Notes: a model not told the origin generated them from the letters alone. Counted from the first letter of the stretch, positions 7,449-14,904 are shown. The stretch is DNA of 18,317 bases from CAYVMD01 sp964452465 (GCA_964452465.1 CAYVMD010000039.1:1-18317); one strand, 5' to 3'. Translations and numbers: made by a program.

Positions 7449-7580
7449 AAACTTTTTGCGCCCTAAGCCTTTTCAGGCTTACATTGCTATAATGATAACA
7501 TACCCTAACTTCTTTGGCAAGCGGAAGTTAAGGGAAAGAATATGCTTGATAGGAAGAGGAAAAAGGCAAGGGCCCCAAAC
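7449..7580 (+). mobile_element. TIR element, copy 2 (right end missing)
   Basis: Left terminal repeat AAACTTTTTGCGCC at 7449, then the family body including TAAGCCT-TTTC-AGGCTTA (7464-7481), a perfect 7-bp stem. The segment around 7541-7565 (ATGCTTGATAGG...) matches the right part of copy 1 near 7169; the right terminal repeat is absent, apparently lost at the edge of the restriction operon. On the minus strand TTGCCA (7520-7515) and TATCAT (7497-7492), spaced 17, point out of the left end toward the tRNA-Leu gene. The end coordinate is approximate. Confidence 0.7.
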
Positions 7581-7605
7581 CTATAGACTATTTTATCCTC
7601 GTATT

Positions 7606-9111
7606 TCATATTCCCCATCTCTCCAAAAGGTTTATAGCATCTTCGATCTCTGCTGCTTGAGATTTTATAACAGCGATCAATTCTTGGGGTGTTCTTTTGT
7701 CTTCCTTATCTTTCCGATTGGGATTGACCGCCTTGAGGTCATAATTTCTTTTTTCTATCTCTTCTATTGGCACAATCCAGGAACGCTCACTTATACCTCT
7801 TTTTGGTAAGAGTTCGAAGAATTCTTCAAAGTGTTGAACTGTAAGGGGTTCTTTCTTAGTTATATTGAGGTCGGATAAATCATAATACCAGATTTCCTCT
7901 GTCGGTTCACCTTTGGTAAAGAAGAGGAGGTTGGTTTTACTTGCCGCACCTGCATTTATAAAAACTCTGGGAGGGAGACTTACAATGCACCATAGATTGC
8001 ATTCGTTAAGGAGCTTACGCTTAGTCTGAACAAAAGCATTCTCATTTGTGCGAAATAAAATCCCCTCATCCATCACAATTCCACATCTTCCACCCGGCTT
8101 AAGGCTGTCTATCACATGCTGAAGGAAGAGCACCTGAGTTGAACTTGTCTTGTAAGCAAAACGTATCTGAGCGTCTTTCCCTTCTTTGCCACCAAAAGGA
8201 GGATTTGTAAGCACTACATCAAAAAGAGCTGGGGCATTTGAAAATAACCCGCCATAAACCTCAAGACCGGTGAGTGTGTTTCCATGCCAAATGTGTGGCT
8301 CGTCTATCCCATGAAGGACAAGATTTGCTAAAGCAATTGGATATATGAGATTCTCTTTCTCTCTGCCGTAAAAAGTGCTTGTTTTGAGTATTTCTATGTC
8401 CTCCGCTGTCTTTGCTTTATCTTTCATAAATAGATATGCCTGGGCTAAAAAACCACCGGTTCCGCAACAGGGGTCATAAACAGTTTCTCCAATCTCAGGA
8501 TTGATTACTTTTACCATTACACGAATAACCTCTCTTGGTGTAAAGAACTGACCGCCATCGTTATTCTTTTCACCCATTTTCTGAAGCAATCCTTCATAGA
8601 CCTGGGATATGGGGAACATATGGGTTTCGTCGATGTTCTTAACAGAGAGCATGTCAATTCTATCAAGGATATCAAGAAGGTTGCGCTCTGTGTCTATGTA
8701 TGTTCTTTCGGTAGAAGAAAGAACTTCACTAATGACCTTTTGACGGGGAGTTGCTCCTGGTTTATTTTTGAGTTCTCTAAGGTGAGGTATAAGTTCGTTG
8801 TTGACAAAGGACATAAATGCGCCGAGTGTACCCATCTGCAATTCTATTCTTTTCTTCCCATTAGGTGCTGCCCAGTCCCGCCAACGATAAGGATATTCTA
8901 AGGATGGGGTGAATTTAGCACCTACAGCTTTTGCCTGCTCAGCTTCCATTTCCTCTCGTTCATCAAGTATGCGAAGGAAGAGCATCCAGGTAAGTTCCGG
9001 TACATACTGCAGAGCGCCTGTTCTACCTGAGCGGCGCATAATATCGCAGATGCCTTTTATGTAGGCATTCAAAGATTGTGGGGTTGTGATTTTAGGAAAA
9101 TTATTAGGCAT
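7606..9111 (-). CDS. hsdM: Type I restriction-modification methyltransferase subunit
   Basis: N6-adenine DNA methyltransferase subunit of a type I restriction-modification enzyme; with HsdS it forms the modification complex and with HsdR the full endonuclease. The N-terminal helical HsdM domain (about 1-150) precedes GQFFTPREV (187-195). The SAM-binding motif DPCCGTGGF is at 213-221 and catalytic motif NPPF at 303-306, both intact. Length (501) is normal. It is the last gene of the operon; its ATG lies one base after the stop of the upstream nuclease gene, with AAGGGGGG about 9 bases upstream that also codes the end of that gene. The sequence is visibly AT-richer than the housekeeping genes to the left, consistent with acquisition by transfer. 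No clear terminator is seen after it. Confidence 0.97.
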   Translation of the reverse strand: MPNNFPKITTPQSLNAYIKGICDIMRRSGRTGALQYVPELTWMLFLRILDEREEMEAEQAKAVGAKFTPSLEYPYRWRDWAAPNGKKRIELQMGTLGAFMSFVNNELIPHLRELKNKPGATPRQKVISEVLSSTERTYIDTERNLLDILDRIDMLSVKNIDETHMFPISQVYEGLLQKMGEKNNDGGQFFTPREVIRVMVKVINPEIGETVYDPCCGTGGFLAQAYLFMKDKAKTAEDIEILKTSTFYGREKENLIYPIALANLVLHGIDEPHIWHGNTLTGLEVYGGLFSNAPALFDVVLTNPPFGGKEGKDAQIRFAYKTSSTQVLFLQHVIDSLKPGGRCGIVMDEGILFRTNENAFVQTKRKLLNECNLWCIVSLPPRVFINAGAASKTNLLFFTKGEPTEEIWYYDLSDLNITKKEPLTVQHFEEFFELLPKRGISERSWIVPIEEIEKRNYDLKAVNPNRKDKEDKRTPQELIAVIKSQAAEIEDAINLLERWGI

Positions 9112-9112
9112 A

Positions 9113-10066
9113 TTATTTTCCCCCCTTGGTTATTAGCAGTTCGTAAACGGACACCCCAATATTTCCGGTTTCGGCTGTATATCTTGCTTTAATTCTGATG
9201 GCTTCGTCCAAATCTATATATACACCCCCATGTCCAGAAAGAATGAAATACAGGTCTTGAGCAGTAAGAGTGATGAAGTTTGCAGGTCTCCATTTTGAAA
9301 ACGCTCTTAGAGCTTCTTCTGTAAATCCACTATAACTGATGAATATACCTCGTGTCCAGGTAGCCTTTGCTGCTATTTTGTCATGAAACACCAGTAAATC
9401 CTGTAGCCCAGTTTGTTTGCTTTCCCATTTTGCTTCAATAAGATAAGTTTCCCCATCTAGTTCCAAGCTCCCATCAATCTGTTCTCCTTCCAGTCTGAAC
9501 GAACTGCGGGGTTTAAGTTCAAAAACTTCAAAAAGCTCGTATAGAAACTTTTCAAAAGCGAATCCTCTCTGTTTTGAGGGTAACTTTTCAATTTCTATTA
9601 ACTTTTCGATTAATTCTTTTTGTTTCTGCTTATCAATTTTCTCCTCTTTCTGTACCTCTCTACTAATCTCGGATTGCTTTAATGATGGAAGGCTATCTAA
9701 AAAATCTTTCTTCCATAATTCTGGGATTTTAAAATTAAGTTTTAATAGGAGCTGGTTAAGTTCTTTAATTTCTTCACGAGTTATCGGTTTCTCCTTACCC
9801 ACTCGGTACTTAATCCCTCTCTTAACAACTTCTACAATAAGTCGGCAAAAAGTATCTTTTTTTCTTTCTAAAGTATTCTCTAAAAGAGTGATAATGGAAG
9901 GTAATTTACTACCGCCTGTCCAAAAATTTTTAAGACCAAGATCATAGGCAATACCAGCAAAAGAAATTTTTTGATCTGCAAAAGGATGAGGTTGCCCAGG
10001 AAGGAAAGAATAAAGAAGCTTAGCAATTTCCTGTATTGTGTGGGTTTCAGATAAAGGTAATGACAT
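9113..10066 (-). CDS. Accessory Mrr-like PD-(D/E)XK endonuclease in the hsd operon
   Basis: A 317-residue protein with two parts. Residues 1 to about 130 are helical and do not match a domain I can name (it contains FAGIAYDLGLKNFWTGG). A charged, Lys/Glu-rich linker (about 130-165) follows. The C-terminal part is a restriction-endonuclease-like fold: RGFAFEKFLYELF (E172), QIDGSLE (D198), then YLIEAKW (E211, K213), the D...ExK catalytic set of Mrr-type nucleases, followed by a TRGIFISYSGFTEEA strand-helix. The gene starts 2 bases after hsdS and ends 1 base before hsdM, so it is expressed as part of the restriction operon. HsdR keeps its own nuclease motif, so this is a second, additional nuclease. 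It could cut modified or foreign DNA, or act as an effector if restriction is blocked; these are inferences. Confidence 0.82.
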   Translation of the reverse strand: MSLPLSETHTIQEIAKLLYSFLPGQPHPFADQKISFAGIAYDLGLKNFWTGGSKLPSIITLLENTLERKKDTFCRLIVEVVKRGIKYRVGKEKPITREEIKELNQLLLKLNFKIPELWKKDFLDSLPSLKQSEISREVQKEEKIDKQKQKELIEKLIEIEKLPSKQRGFAFEKFLYELFEVFELKPRSSFRLEGEQIDGSLELDGETYLIEAKWESKQTGLQDLLVFHDKIAAKATWTRGIFISYSGFTEEALRAFSKWRPANFITLTAQDLYFILSGHGGVYIDLDEAIRIKARYTAETGNIGVSVYELLITKGGK

Positions 10067-10068
10067 CT

Positions 10069-11277
10069 TTATAACTCACCTCTAAATGCCTTTCTTAAAA
10101 TTGCCTGCGGTAAGGCGTTAATAGCTTCGAGTTGTTTTTCAATGGATGTGATGAGTTTTTCAACATAAGCCATTTTTTCCCTGAGGTACGAGGCGATGCG
10201 ACGCTGCTCGGATAAAGGTGGGAGGGGGATTGGCATTAGAATAGCTTGCCCTTTATTTAGATGAACCCCTTCAACATACCTCTGAATAGTTCGATATCCA
10301 TCCCCAGATCTAAACCATAAAAAAGGCCAGTAATGGTCGATCATTTTCTCGTTCCTAACATTAATGGCAATCAATTCTCCCGAATAATAGCACTCTCCAA
10401 CTTCTTTTGGAATGGACTCGACAAACGCTATTTTTTTCCCTATTGAACATGGGTCATGGGCATCAGCTCCAATTAGCGTAGAGTTAGGATGTAAAACTTT
10501 AAGATCTTGAGTATATTCGCGAGATACAAAGCTTCTAAAACCACCTTTCCAATTTATTTTACCATTATCCATGATATCACGATATTTAATAATTCTCACT
10601 CCATCTGTAGCATAGTGATGTTCCTTTGGAGTTTTACCTTTTTCTACCTCACACACCTCGCCCAGCCTCTTTCTTTCCCACTTCTTTGCCTCCTCGCTTT
10701 CAAATACCTCTCGCAGGTATGCGGAGGGCAGGGCTTTTGCCGCTTCTAACTGCTTTTCGCAGGCATTTCGGGCACGCTCAACCTGTTGCATAAGTTCCCT
10801 GAGGTACGAGGCAATGCGACGCTGAACGGGGATGGGAGGAAGAGGGATATTTAAATTAAAAAATATTTCTTTTTCCAAGTGCGGGATTGCTGAACCTCTT
10901 TTTGGTTCGTTTAAGTTTTTGAAATTCATTTTTATAAAGAAGTAAATATAGTCTTTTACAATCTTTGTCTCATCAATTCTCAATTTTCCCATTGTTGATG
11001 CGAGTATTCCTTTATGTCCAACAAAAACATCTCCAGAATTTGAACCATCGGTAATAATTATTATCTCATTTTCATTCACACAAACAGAATTTTTCCCATT
11101 TACTTTACACCAAGCAGAGGTAACTCCAGATCTAATTACCTCAGCTGTAAGATAAGGAAGCATGTCATCTGAAGTCCTTTCCTTGAATAACTCGGGTTTC
11201 TTTCCCTTAATTATTTCACATACCTCGCCCAGCCTTACCCATCGCCAGCCTTCTGGAAGTTTGTATTTTTCCATCAT
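10069..11277 (-). CDS. hsdS: Type I restriction-modification specificity subunit
   Basis: DNA-recognition subunit of the type I enzyme. It has the usual two-fold layout: target-recognition domain 1 beginning LPEGWRWVRLGEVCEI, a central conserved helix (PVQRRIASYLRE...), target-recognition domain 2 beginning KWERKRLGEVCEV, and a distal conserved helix (SEQRRIASYLRE...). Each recognition domain would read one half of a bipartite site; the site itself cannot be predicted. The ATG at 11304 is possible, but GGAGGGG (11292-11286) sits 8 bases before the ATG at 11277, so I prefer that start (402 residues). The gene begins about 30 bases after hsdR ends and is followed after 2 bases by the accessory nuclease gene. 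Two nearly identical 28-base direct repeats mark the two conserved helices. Confidence 0.95.
   Translation of the reverse strand: MMEKYKLPEGWRWVRLGEVCEIIKGKKPELFKERTSDDMLPYLTAEVIRSGVTSAWCKVNGKNSVCVNENEIIIITDGSNSGDVFVGHKGILASTMGKLRIDETKIVKDYIYFFIKMNFKNLNEPKRGSAIPHLEKEIFFNLNIPLPPIPVQRRIASYLRELMQQVERARNACEKQLEAAKALPSAYLREVFESEEAKKWERKRLGEVCEVEKGKTPKEHHYATDGVRIIKYRDIMDNGKINWKGGFRSFVSREYTQDLKVLHPNSTLIGADAHDPCSIGKKIAFVESIPKEVGECYYSGELIAINVRNEKMIDHYWPFLWFRSGDGYRTIQRYVEGVHLNKGQAILMPIPLPPLSEQRRIASYLREKMAYVEKLITSIEKQLEAINALPQAILRKAFRGEL
10179..10206 (-). repeat. Direct repeat in hsdS, distal conserved region
   Basis: A 28-base segment coding for QRRIASYLRE that differs at one position from 10797-10824. 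The pair flanks the second target-recognition domain and could support recombinational domain exchange. Confidence 0.85.
10797..10824 (-). repeat. Direct repeat in hsdS, central conserved region
   Basis: Partner of the repeat at 10179-10206: 27 of 28 bases identical, same orientation, coding for the same QRRIASYLRE helix start. Confidence 0.85.
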
Positions 11278-11307
11278 CTCAGCAACCCCTCCACACTCTG
11301 CCATTGT

Positions 11308-13644
11308 TTATGGTGCAAACAACCTCTCCTTTGTCTCATAAATAACCTTATTCGCCTCACCAAGTATTTTAAGTGCTTCCAACCCCCCTGCTTTTTTCAC
11401 TTCACCAACCTCAAAAATATAAGGATTCTCAAGTTCCTCTGTTCCACCTATCTCAAATCGACTTACCAGTGCAAGCAAGGTATTTGCCGTTTCCTTGGGT
11501 AAACTCTCAAGCCATTCACGGTGTTTGTAGCGGAACGCTTCCACCCTTTCCTTACGGCTTTTAGGATTCATTCCATAAGCAACTTCAGCCAGCACATCAT
11601 AAAGGTCGCATTCTTTTCGATCCAATAGTTCCCGAAGGAGTTTCACACCCCGCCCATCCTCAGGTAGCGTATCAATAAGACTTCTTCGCCCCTCTGGATT
11701 TATCCAGCAATAGCGAAAATCAGCAATTGTTTTAGCCCTCTCAACTATATGTTTCGCTATCATCTGTTTATATTCCTCAACAGTAACCATTGTGGTTTTT
11801 CCCTCTCCTGTAGATACTACGATATATCTTCCCGCAGGATTGATATAAACCTCAAATCCTTCTACGCGAATTGGTTTTTCTTTTCTCACTTTTTCGGACT
11901 CTTTCGCTTCTCGGGTTGGTGAAGGACGAACTGCGAATGCCTTTCCCAGAAGACGCGTAGCATTTGTGTAATCATAGACACGGAACATTAATTTATTGCT
12001 GGGTATGTGTATTCTCGAACCCCTCCCCATCATTTGGTGAAAAGCAATGGGAGAACGAACATATCTAAAGAATACTACATTTCGTAAGACTGGAACATCA
12101 ACGCCCGTTGTTATTAAATCAACCGTTGTCGCTATAAAGTGACTTCGCTCCGAGCCACGCAAATCCGCGAGGTAATGAGCACCTCCAGCTGCAGCGGTGC
12201 ATTTGAAGGCATACGGGTCAAGGCGCCTTTGACCATTTTGGCGACACCATTCAGCATAGAGATTGTTCATTTCTTCAGCAACAGCATCTGCATGAGTATC
12301 ACGGACGCAAAAAATAACCGTCTTCTGAAGCGGTCCGCCAGTCTCAAGGAGCATCTCAAAGAGGTCACGGCACATCATTTTGACCCTGTCTGGTAACTGA
12401 ATAATGTCCTCAAATGACGGTGCCGGGTAAAATTCGCGAGTCTCGTGAAGGGGGACAGGTTGACCAGTTGTAGCATCTCTTAGTTCTAAGCCTTCAATAT
12501 CACTTCGGCTGATGCCTGTAAGGTCGAGATTAACTTCCCTTCTCACTATTTCACATGCGGCAAGATAACCGTCCTCAATCCCTTGCGCCATATCATATTC
12601 GTAGACTGGGAGACCAAAGTAGCGAAGATTATTGGCTGTTATCTCTTCGTCTTCCTTTCGCTCTTCTTCTGTCCCGCCTTCCCAAAAGCGGGGAGTTGCT
12701 GTAAGACCTATTTGAATTGCGGAAGGATTTCTCCTCAGCACGATGCTCCATTTGCCCCATGCACTTCTATGGCACTCGTCAATAATGATATGGCTAAAAT
12801 AATCTTCAGGATAGTTCTCAAGGAAGAATTTGGCATCTTCATCTTCTCCTGCAACATTCAGCGTTTGATATGTAGCGATTAAGATGCGAGCATTCTTTTG
12901 GGGGTTTGCTGTCTCCACTTTCGCAGCGTCAGCCCCAAAAACCTCCTGAAATGCGGAAAGTGCCTGTTCACGCAATTCATCTCTATCGCAGAGAAATAAT
13001 GCGCGGCGAAGATGCCCGGCATCAGCAATCTTCTTTAGGAGACGGACGGCAATAAATGTCTTTCCCGAGCCGGTAGCAAGGGAGAGAAGTAGCCGCTTTT
13101 CACCTTTCGCTATCTTCTCAAGGGCTGCACGAATAGCAGCATCTTGGTAATAACGTCTGCTTGCCTCCCCACCTGGATATGGCATCAGAAGTGGTTTTGC
13201 CTCTTCACTCTCTAAGGAAATTCCCAGCCCTTTCTCATAGCGTTGGCGAAGTTCAAGAGGTGTGGGGAATTCCTCAAGCTTGCGGGGTTCGGAAGTTTTA
13301 CCGGTAAACCCGTCATATTCTACAAATAGATGCCCATTAGAGGAATAAACAAAATGAACATTGTTTGAACGAGCATATCTCTTTGCTTGCTCAAGTCCTT
13401 TGTCCGGGGGTTCATTACTCTTCTTTGCTTCTATTAGAGCAACGGGAAGAGGTTCAGTGTTAGGCTTTACTTTTATTGTCAGAAGATAATCTATTCTACC
13501 TCGCTCTCTTCGTCTTGGCTTACCATCTACAATATCAATACCACAAGCGGTCTCTTCACGCCGGATAAGGTCTTCTGTCCAACCCTTTCTATGAAGGGCA
13601 GGGTCAATAAGTTTAGCCCTCGTATCCGCCTCACTTAATACCAT
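11308..13644 (-). CDS. hsdR: Type I restriction endonuclease subunit R (EcoAI/EcoEI-like)
   Basis: Motor and nuclease subunit of the type I enzyme, which translocates DNA and cleaves far from unmodified sites. Numbering from the chosen start: a PD-(D/E)XK nuclease near the N-terminus (RIDYLL with D52; IEAKK with E72 and K74), helicase motif I ATGSGKT at about 190-196, motif II DECH at about 289-292, TATP at about 315-318, a VDVPVLRN block and motif VI QMMGRGSRI. The tail resembles the EcoEI R C-terminal domain. At 778 residues it fits the shorter EcoAI-type subunits rather than EcoKI. An in-frame ATG exists at 13665, but it lies at the edge of element copy 3, whereas AGGGAGG (13657-13651) is 6 bases before the ATG at 13644. 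It is the first gene of the operon. Confidence 0.96.
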   Translation of the reverse strand: MVLSEADTRAKLIDPALHRKGWTEDLIRREETACGIDIVDGKPRRRERGRIDYLLTIKVKPNTEPLPVALIEAKKSNEPPDKGLEQAKRYARSNNVHFVYSSNGHLFVEYDGFTGKTSEPRKLEEFPTPLELRQRYEKGLGISLESEEAKPLLMPYPGGEASRRYYQDAAIRAALEKIAKGEKRLLLSLATGSGKTFIAVRLLKKIADAGHLRRALFLCDRDELREQALSAFQEVFGADAAKVETANPQKNARILIATYQTLNVAGEDEDAKFFLENYPEDYFSHIIIDECHRSAWGKWSIVLRRNPSAIQIGLTATPRFWEGGTEEERKEDEEITANNLRYFGLPVYEYDMAQGIEDGYLAACEIVRREVNLDLTGISRSDIEGLELRDATTGQPVPLHETREFYPAPSFEDIIQLPDRVKMMCRDLFEMLLETGGPLQKTVIFCVRDTHADAVAEEMNNLYAEWCRQNGQRRLDPYAFKCTAAAGGAHYLADLRGSERSHFIATTVDLITTGVDVPVLRNVVFFRYVRSPIAFHQMMGRGSRIHIPSNKLMFRVYDYTNATRLLGKAFAVRPSPTREAKESEKVRKEKPIRVEGFEVYINPAGRYIVVSTGEGKTTMVTVEEYKQMIAKHIVERAKTIADFRYCWINPEGRRSLIDTLPEDGRGVKLLRELLDRKECDLYDVLAEVAYGMNPKSRKERVEAFRYKHREWLESLPKETANTLLALVSRFEIGGTEELENPYIFEVGEVKKAGGLEALKILGEANKVIYETKERLFAP

Positions 13645-13665
13645 ATCTAACCTCCCTATATCCAT

Positions 13666-13737
13666 AAACTTCTTACGCCCTTAGCCTTTCAGCCTTATTA
13701 TTAATAACCCATCTACCCCCCAAAATCCTTTCGTCTG
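13666..13737 (+). mobile_element. TIR element, copy 3 (left part only)
   Basis: Begins AAACTTCTTACGCC at 13666 and follows the family through TTAGCCTTTCAGCC and the CCAAAATCCTTTCG block; after about 13737 no match to the other copies is seen. The central part has changed to TTATTATTAATAA, so the -35/-10 pair of other copies is not preserved. Its left end abuts the hsdR ribosome-binding site. Together with copy 2 it brackets the restriction operon in direct orientation. Confidence 0.65.
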
Positions 13738-13802
13738 GGTATTCCCTCCTGTAGGAATTCTATCGCTCTGTCTATAGCCTCCTTTGTCATAGCATCTGAC
13801 AC
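13713..13802 (-). other. Short ORF or gene remnant upstream of hsdR
   Basis: A minus-strand frame of 29 codons from GTG (13802) or 25 from ATG (13790), reading MTKEAIDRAIEFLQEG and ending RRKDFGG-stop. The composition is that of an amphipathic helix rather than random translation. AAAGGAA lies just upstream and an extended -10 at 13833-13841. Its last codons fall inside element copy 3, so it may equally be the tail of a gene cut by the element. Family unknown. Confidence 0.3.
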
Positions 13803-13832
13803 TTCCTTTAAAATTTTCCCTCTCTATATATT

Positions 13833-13841
13833 ATTATAACA
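13833..13841 (-). promoter_or_regulatory. Extended -10 promoter candidate upstream of hsdR
   Basis: Minus strand TGTTATAAT is a TGn extended -10 with a perfect TATAAT (13838-13833). No convincing -35 box is present. It would transcribe the short ORF and then the hsd operon with a leader of about 180 bases. Confidence 0.4.
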
Positions 13842-13873
13842 TCTTTTGCAGAATTTCGGGTATTTTTGAAGGA

Positions 13874-13910
13874 GTTTATACTTCCTCAAACCGTTTGGCC
13901 CATCCTCGCC
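13874..13910 (-). pseudogene. Fragment related to the glycosidase-like lipoprotein gene
   Basis: Reads GEDGPNGLRKY on the minus strand, matching GEDGPNGFKNY of the lipoprotein at 15422-16483. Seventeen bases (13888-13904) are identical to 15921-15937, with similar flanks. It is joined directly to the thioredoxin-like fragment to its right. Confidence 0.6.
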
Positions 13911-13911
13911 A

Positions 13912-13962
13912 CCTTTTTTATCTCCTGTTTTATTGCCTCCTTGATATCCTCCAGGGTGTAGG
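13912..13962 (-). pseudogene. Fragment of a thioredoxin-like gene (paralogue of 17436-17951)
   Basis: These 51 bases differ at only about three positions from 17459-17509. In the right frame they read YTLEDIKEAIKQEIKK, against YTLEDIKEAVKQEIEK at the C-terminus of the intact gene. Nothing of the rest of that gene is present, so this is a broken duplicate. Confidence 0.8.
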
Positions 13963-13971
13963 ATTCCCCTC

Positions 13972-14023
13972 CCTCCGCTTGCCTTTTCAATTAGGGGCCC
14001 TAAGGCGAGAAATAGCAACACAT
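13972..14023 (-). repeat. Degenerate copy of the tRNA-Leu promoter and 5' end
   Basis: Aligns with 7317-7366: the first seven tRNA bases (GCGGAGG), the A/T-rich leader and the promoter with an identical TTGCTA box, a 17-base spacer and CCTAAT in place of TATAAT. Roughly 80% of positions agree. The tRNA body is absent. Both copies face the same way and enclose the restriction operon. Confidence 0.65.
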
Positions 14024-14051
14024 CTAAGGCGCTAAACCCCCGGTTTCGTTT

Positions 14052-14864
14052 TCATCTGATCATGATCCCCGTTCCGAACCTTCCGGTTTTTCCCTTCTGA
14101 TAACGTCCGGAGAAGAAGAACCCCGCGTTACAATAGGTGCATATCTTGGCGATCTCTATGTTGCCTTCCGGAATGCCCGCCTCCAGAAGTTGTCTTTTGT
14201 TCGCCTCCCAAAGGTTCAAAAAACCTTTGCCCTCCCTTGTTTCCCTGGCAACCACACCTTCCCCATCGCCGAGAGCCCTCTCAATCTGAGAGATCACGTC
14301 CCTTCCCACTTCATAACAACAAGGACCTATGGAGGGTCCGATCCCCACCAGGATATCGCTGGGTTGGCAGTTGAATTCCTCCTTTAGGATCGTCGCTGTC
14401 TTTTTGGCTATCAATTGTGCCGTCCCTCTCCACCCAGCGTGGGCAACCGCTACAACCCGCTTTCGGGGATCGTAAAACAGGATGGGAACGCAATCGGCGG
14501 ATAGAACCACCAAACAGATATTGGGGACCGCAGTTATCATTGCATCCGTGTTCTCTATCGCCGTCTCATGCTCGATTGCCCCTCGTCCCCTCAAATCCTC
14601 GGTGATGATCTCCACATTAGCGCCGTGAACCTGTTTGGCAAAGGTGAAGTTGTTCAGAGGAATCCCCAAACTCTGAGCAACCAATCTGCGGTTTTTAACC
14701 ACCTTTTCTGGATTGTCCCCCACATGAAATGCCAAATTTAGGGAATCATAGGGAGGGTCGCTAAATCCACCCCTTCGACCGGAAACGAAATGGGAAATTC
14801 CTTCATATTCTAAAAAACTCTCGAAGAACCAAAAGCGTAAGGGACCTATTTGCTTTTCCAACAT
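14052..14864 (-). CDS. pgeF: Peptidoglycan editing factor (laccase-domain purine nucleosidase family)
   Basis: Member of the YfiH/PgeF family. Work on homologues describes removal of L-Ser misincorporated in muropeptides, and purine nucleoside phosphorylase/adenosine deaminase-like activity in others; which applies here is not visible. The metal-site residues are in place: KQVHGAN (H80), LSADCVP (C125) and AHAGWRG (H142). IGPSIGPCCYEVG and the C-terminal CTYC...FFSGR block are also typical. Length (270) is normal and no signal peptide is present. The ATG at 14864 follows GAGG after one base, so TTG as second codon (14861) is an alternative start with better spacing. It is expressed alone from the short-leader promoter just upstream, and is followed by the mosaic intergenic region. 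Confidence 0.93.
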   Translation of the reverse strand: MLEKQIGPLRFWFFESFLEYEGISHFVSGRRGGFSDPPYDSLNLAFHVGDNPEKVVKNRRLVAQSLGIPLNNFTFAKQVHGANVEIITEDLRGRGAIEHETAIENTDAMITAVPNICLVVLSADCVPILFYDPRKRVVAVAHAGWRGTAQLIAKKTATILKEEFNCQPSDILVGIGPSIGPCCYEVGRDVISQIERALGDGEGVVARETREGKGFLNLWEANKRQLLEAGIPEGNIEIAKICTYCNAGFFFSGRYQKGKTGRFGTGIMIR

Positions 14865-14873
14865 GCCTCATTA

Positions 14874-14904
14874 ATTTTAACCCCTTCGGCGGGTTAATCT
14901 ACAA
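14874..14904 (-). promoter_or_regulatory. pgeF promoter overlapped by an inverted repeat
   Basis: On the minus strand TTGTAG (14904-14899) and TAAAAT (14879-14874) are separated by 19 bases. Within this lies TTAACCC-N7-GGGTTAA (14877-14897), a perfect 7-bp inverted repeat reaching into the -10 box, which is where an operator would sit. The predicted start is about 14867, only 2-4 bases before the ATG. Confidence 0.5.

Noticed and set aside
7449..7481. Intrinsic terminator for the hsd operon formed by the copy 2 stem-loop
   Set aside because: On the minus strand the stem is followed by GGGCGCAAAAAG, not by a run of T, so it does not fit an intrinsic terminator.
13860..13880. Right terminal repeat of element copy 3 (GAAGGAGTTT)
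   Set aside because: The match to GCAAGAAGTTT is too weak to define an end, so copy 3 is reported only as its left part.
13824..14021. 65-codon minus-strand frame between hsdR and pgeF
   Set aside because: It reads through parts from different sources (lipoprotein fragment, thioredoxin fragment in the wrong frame, tRNA promoter), so it is not a gene.
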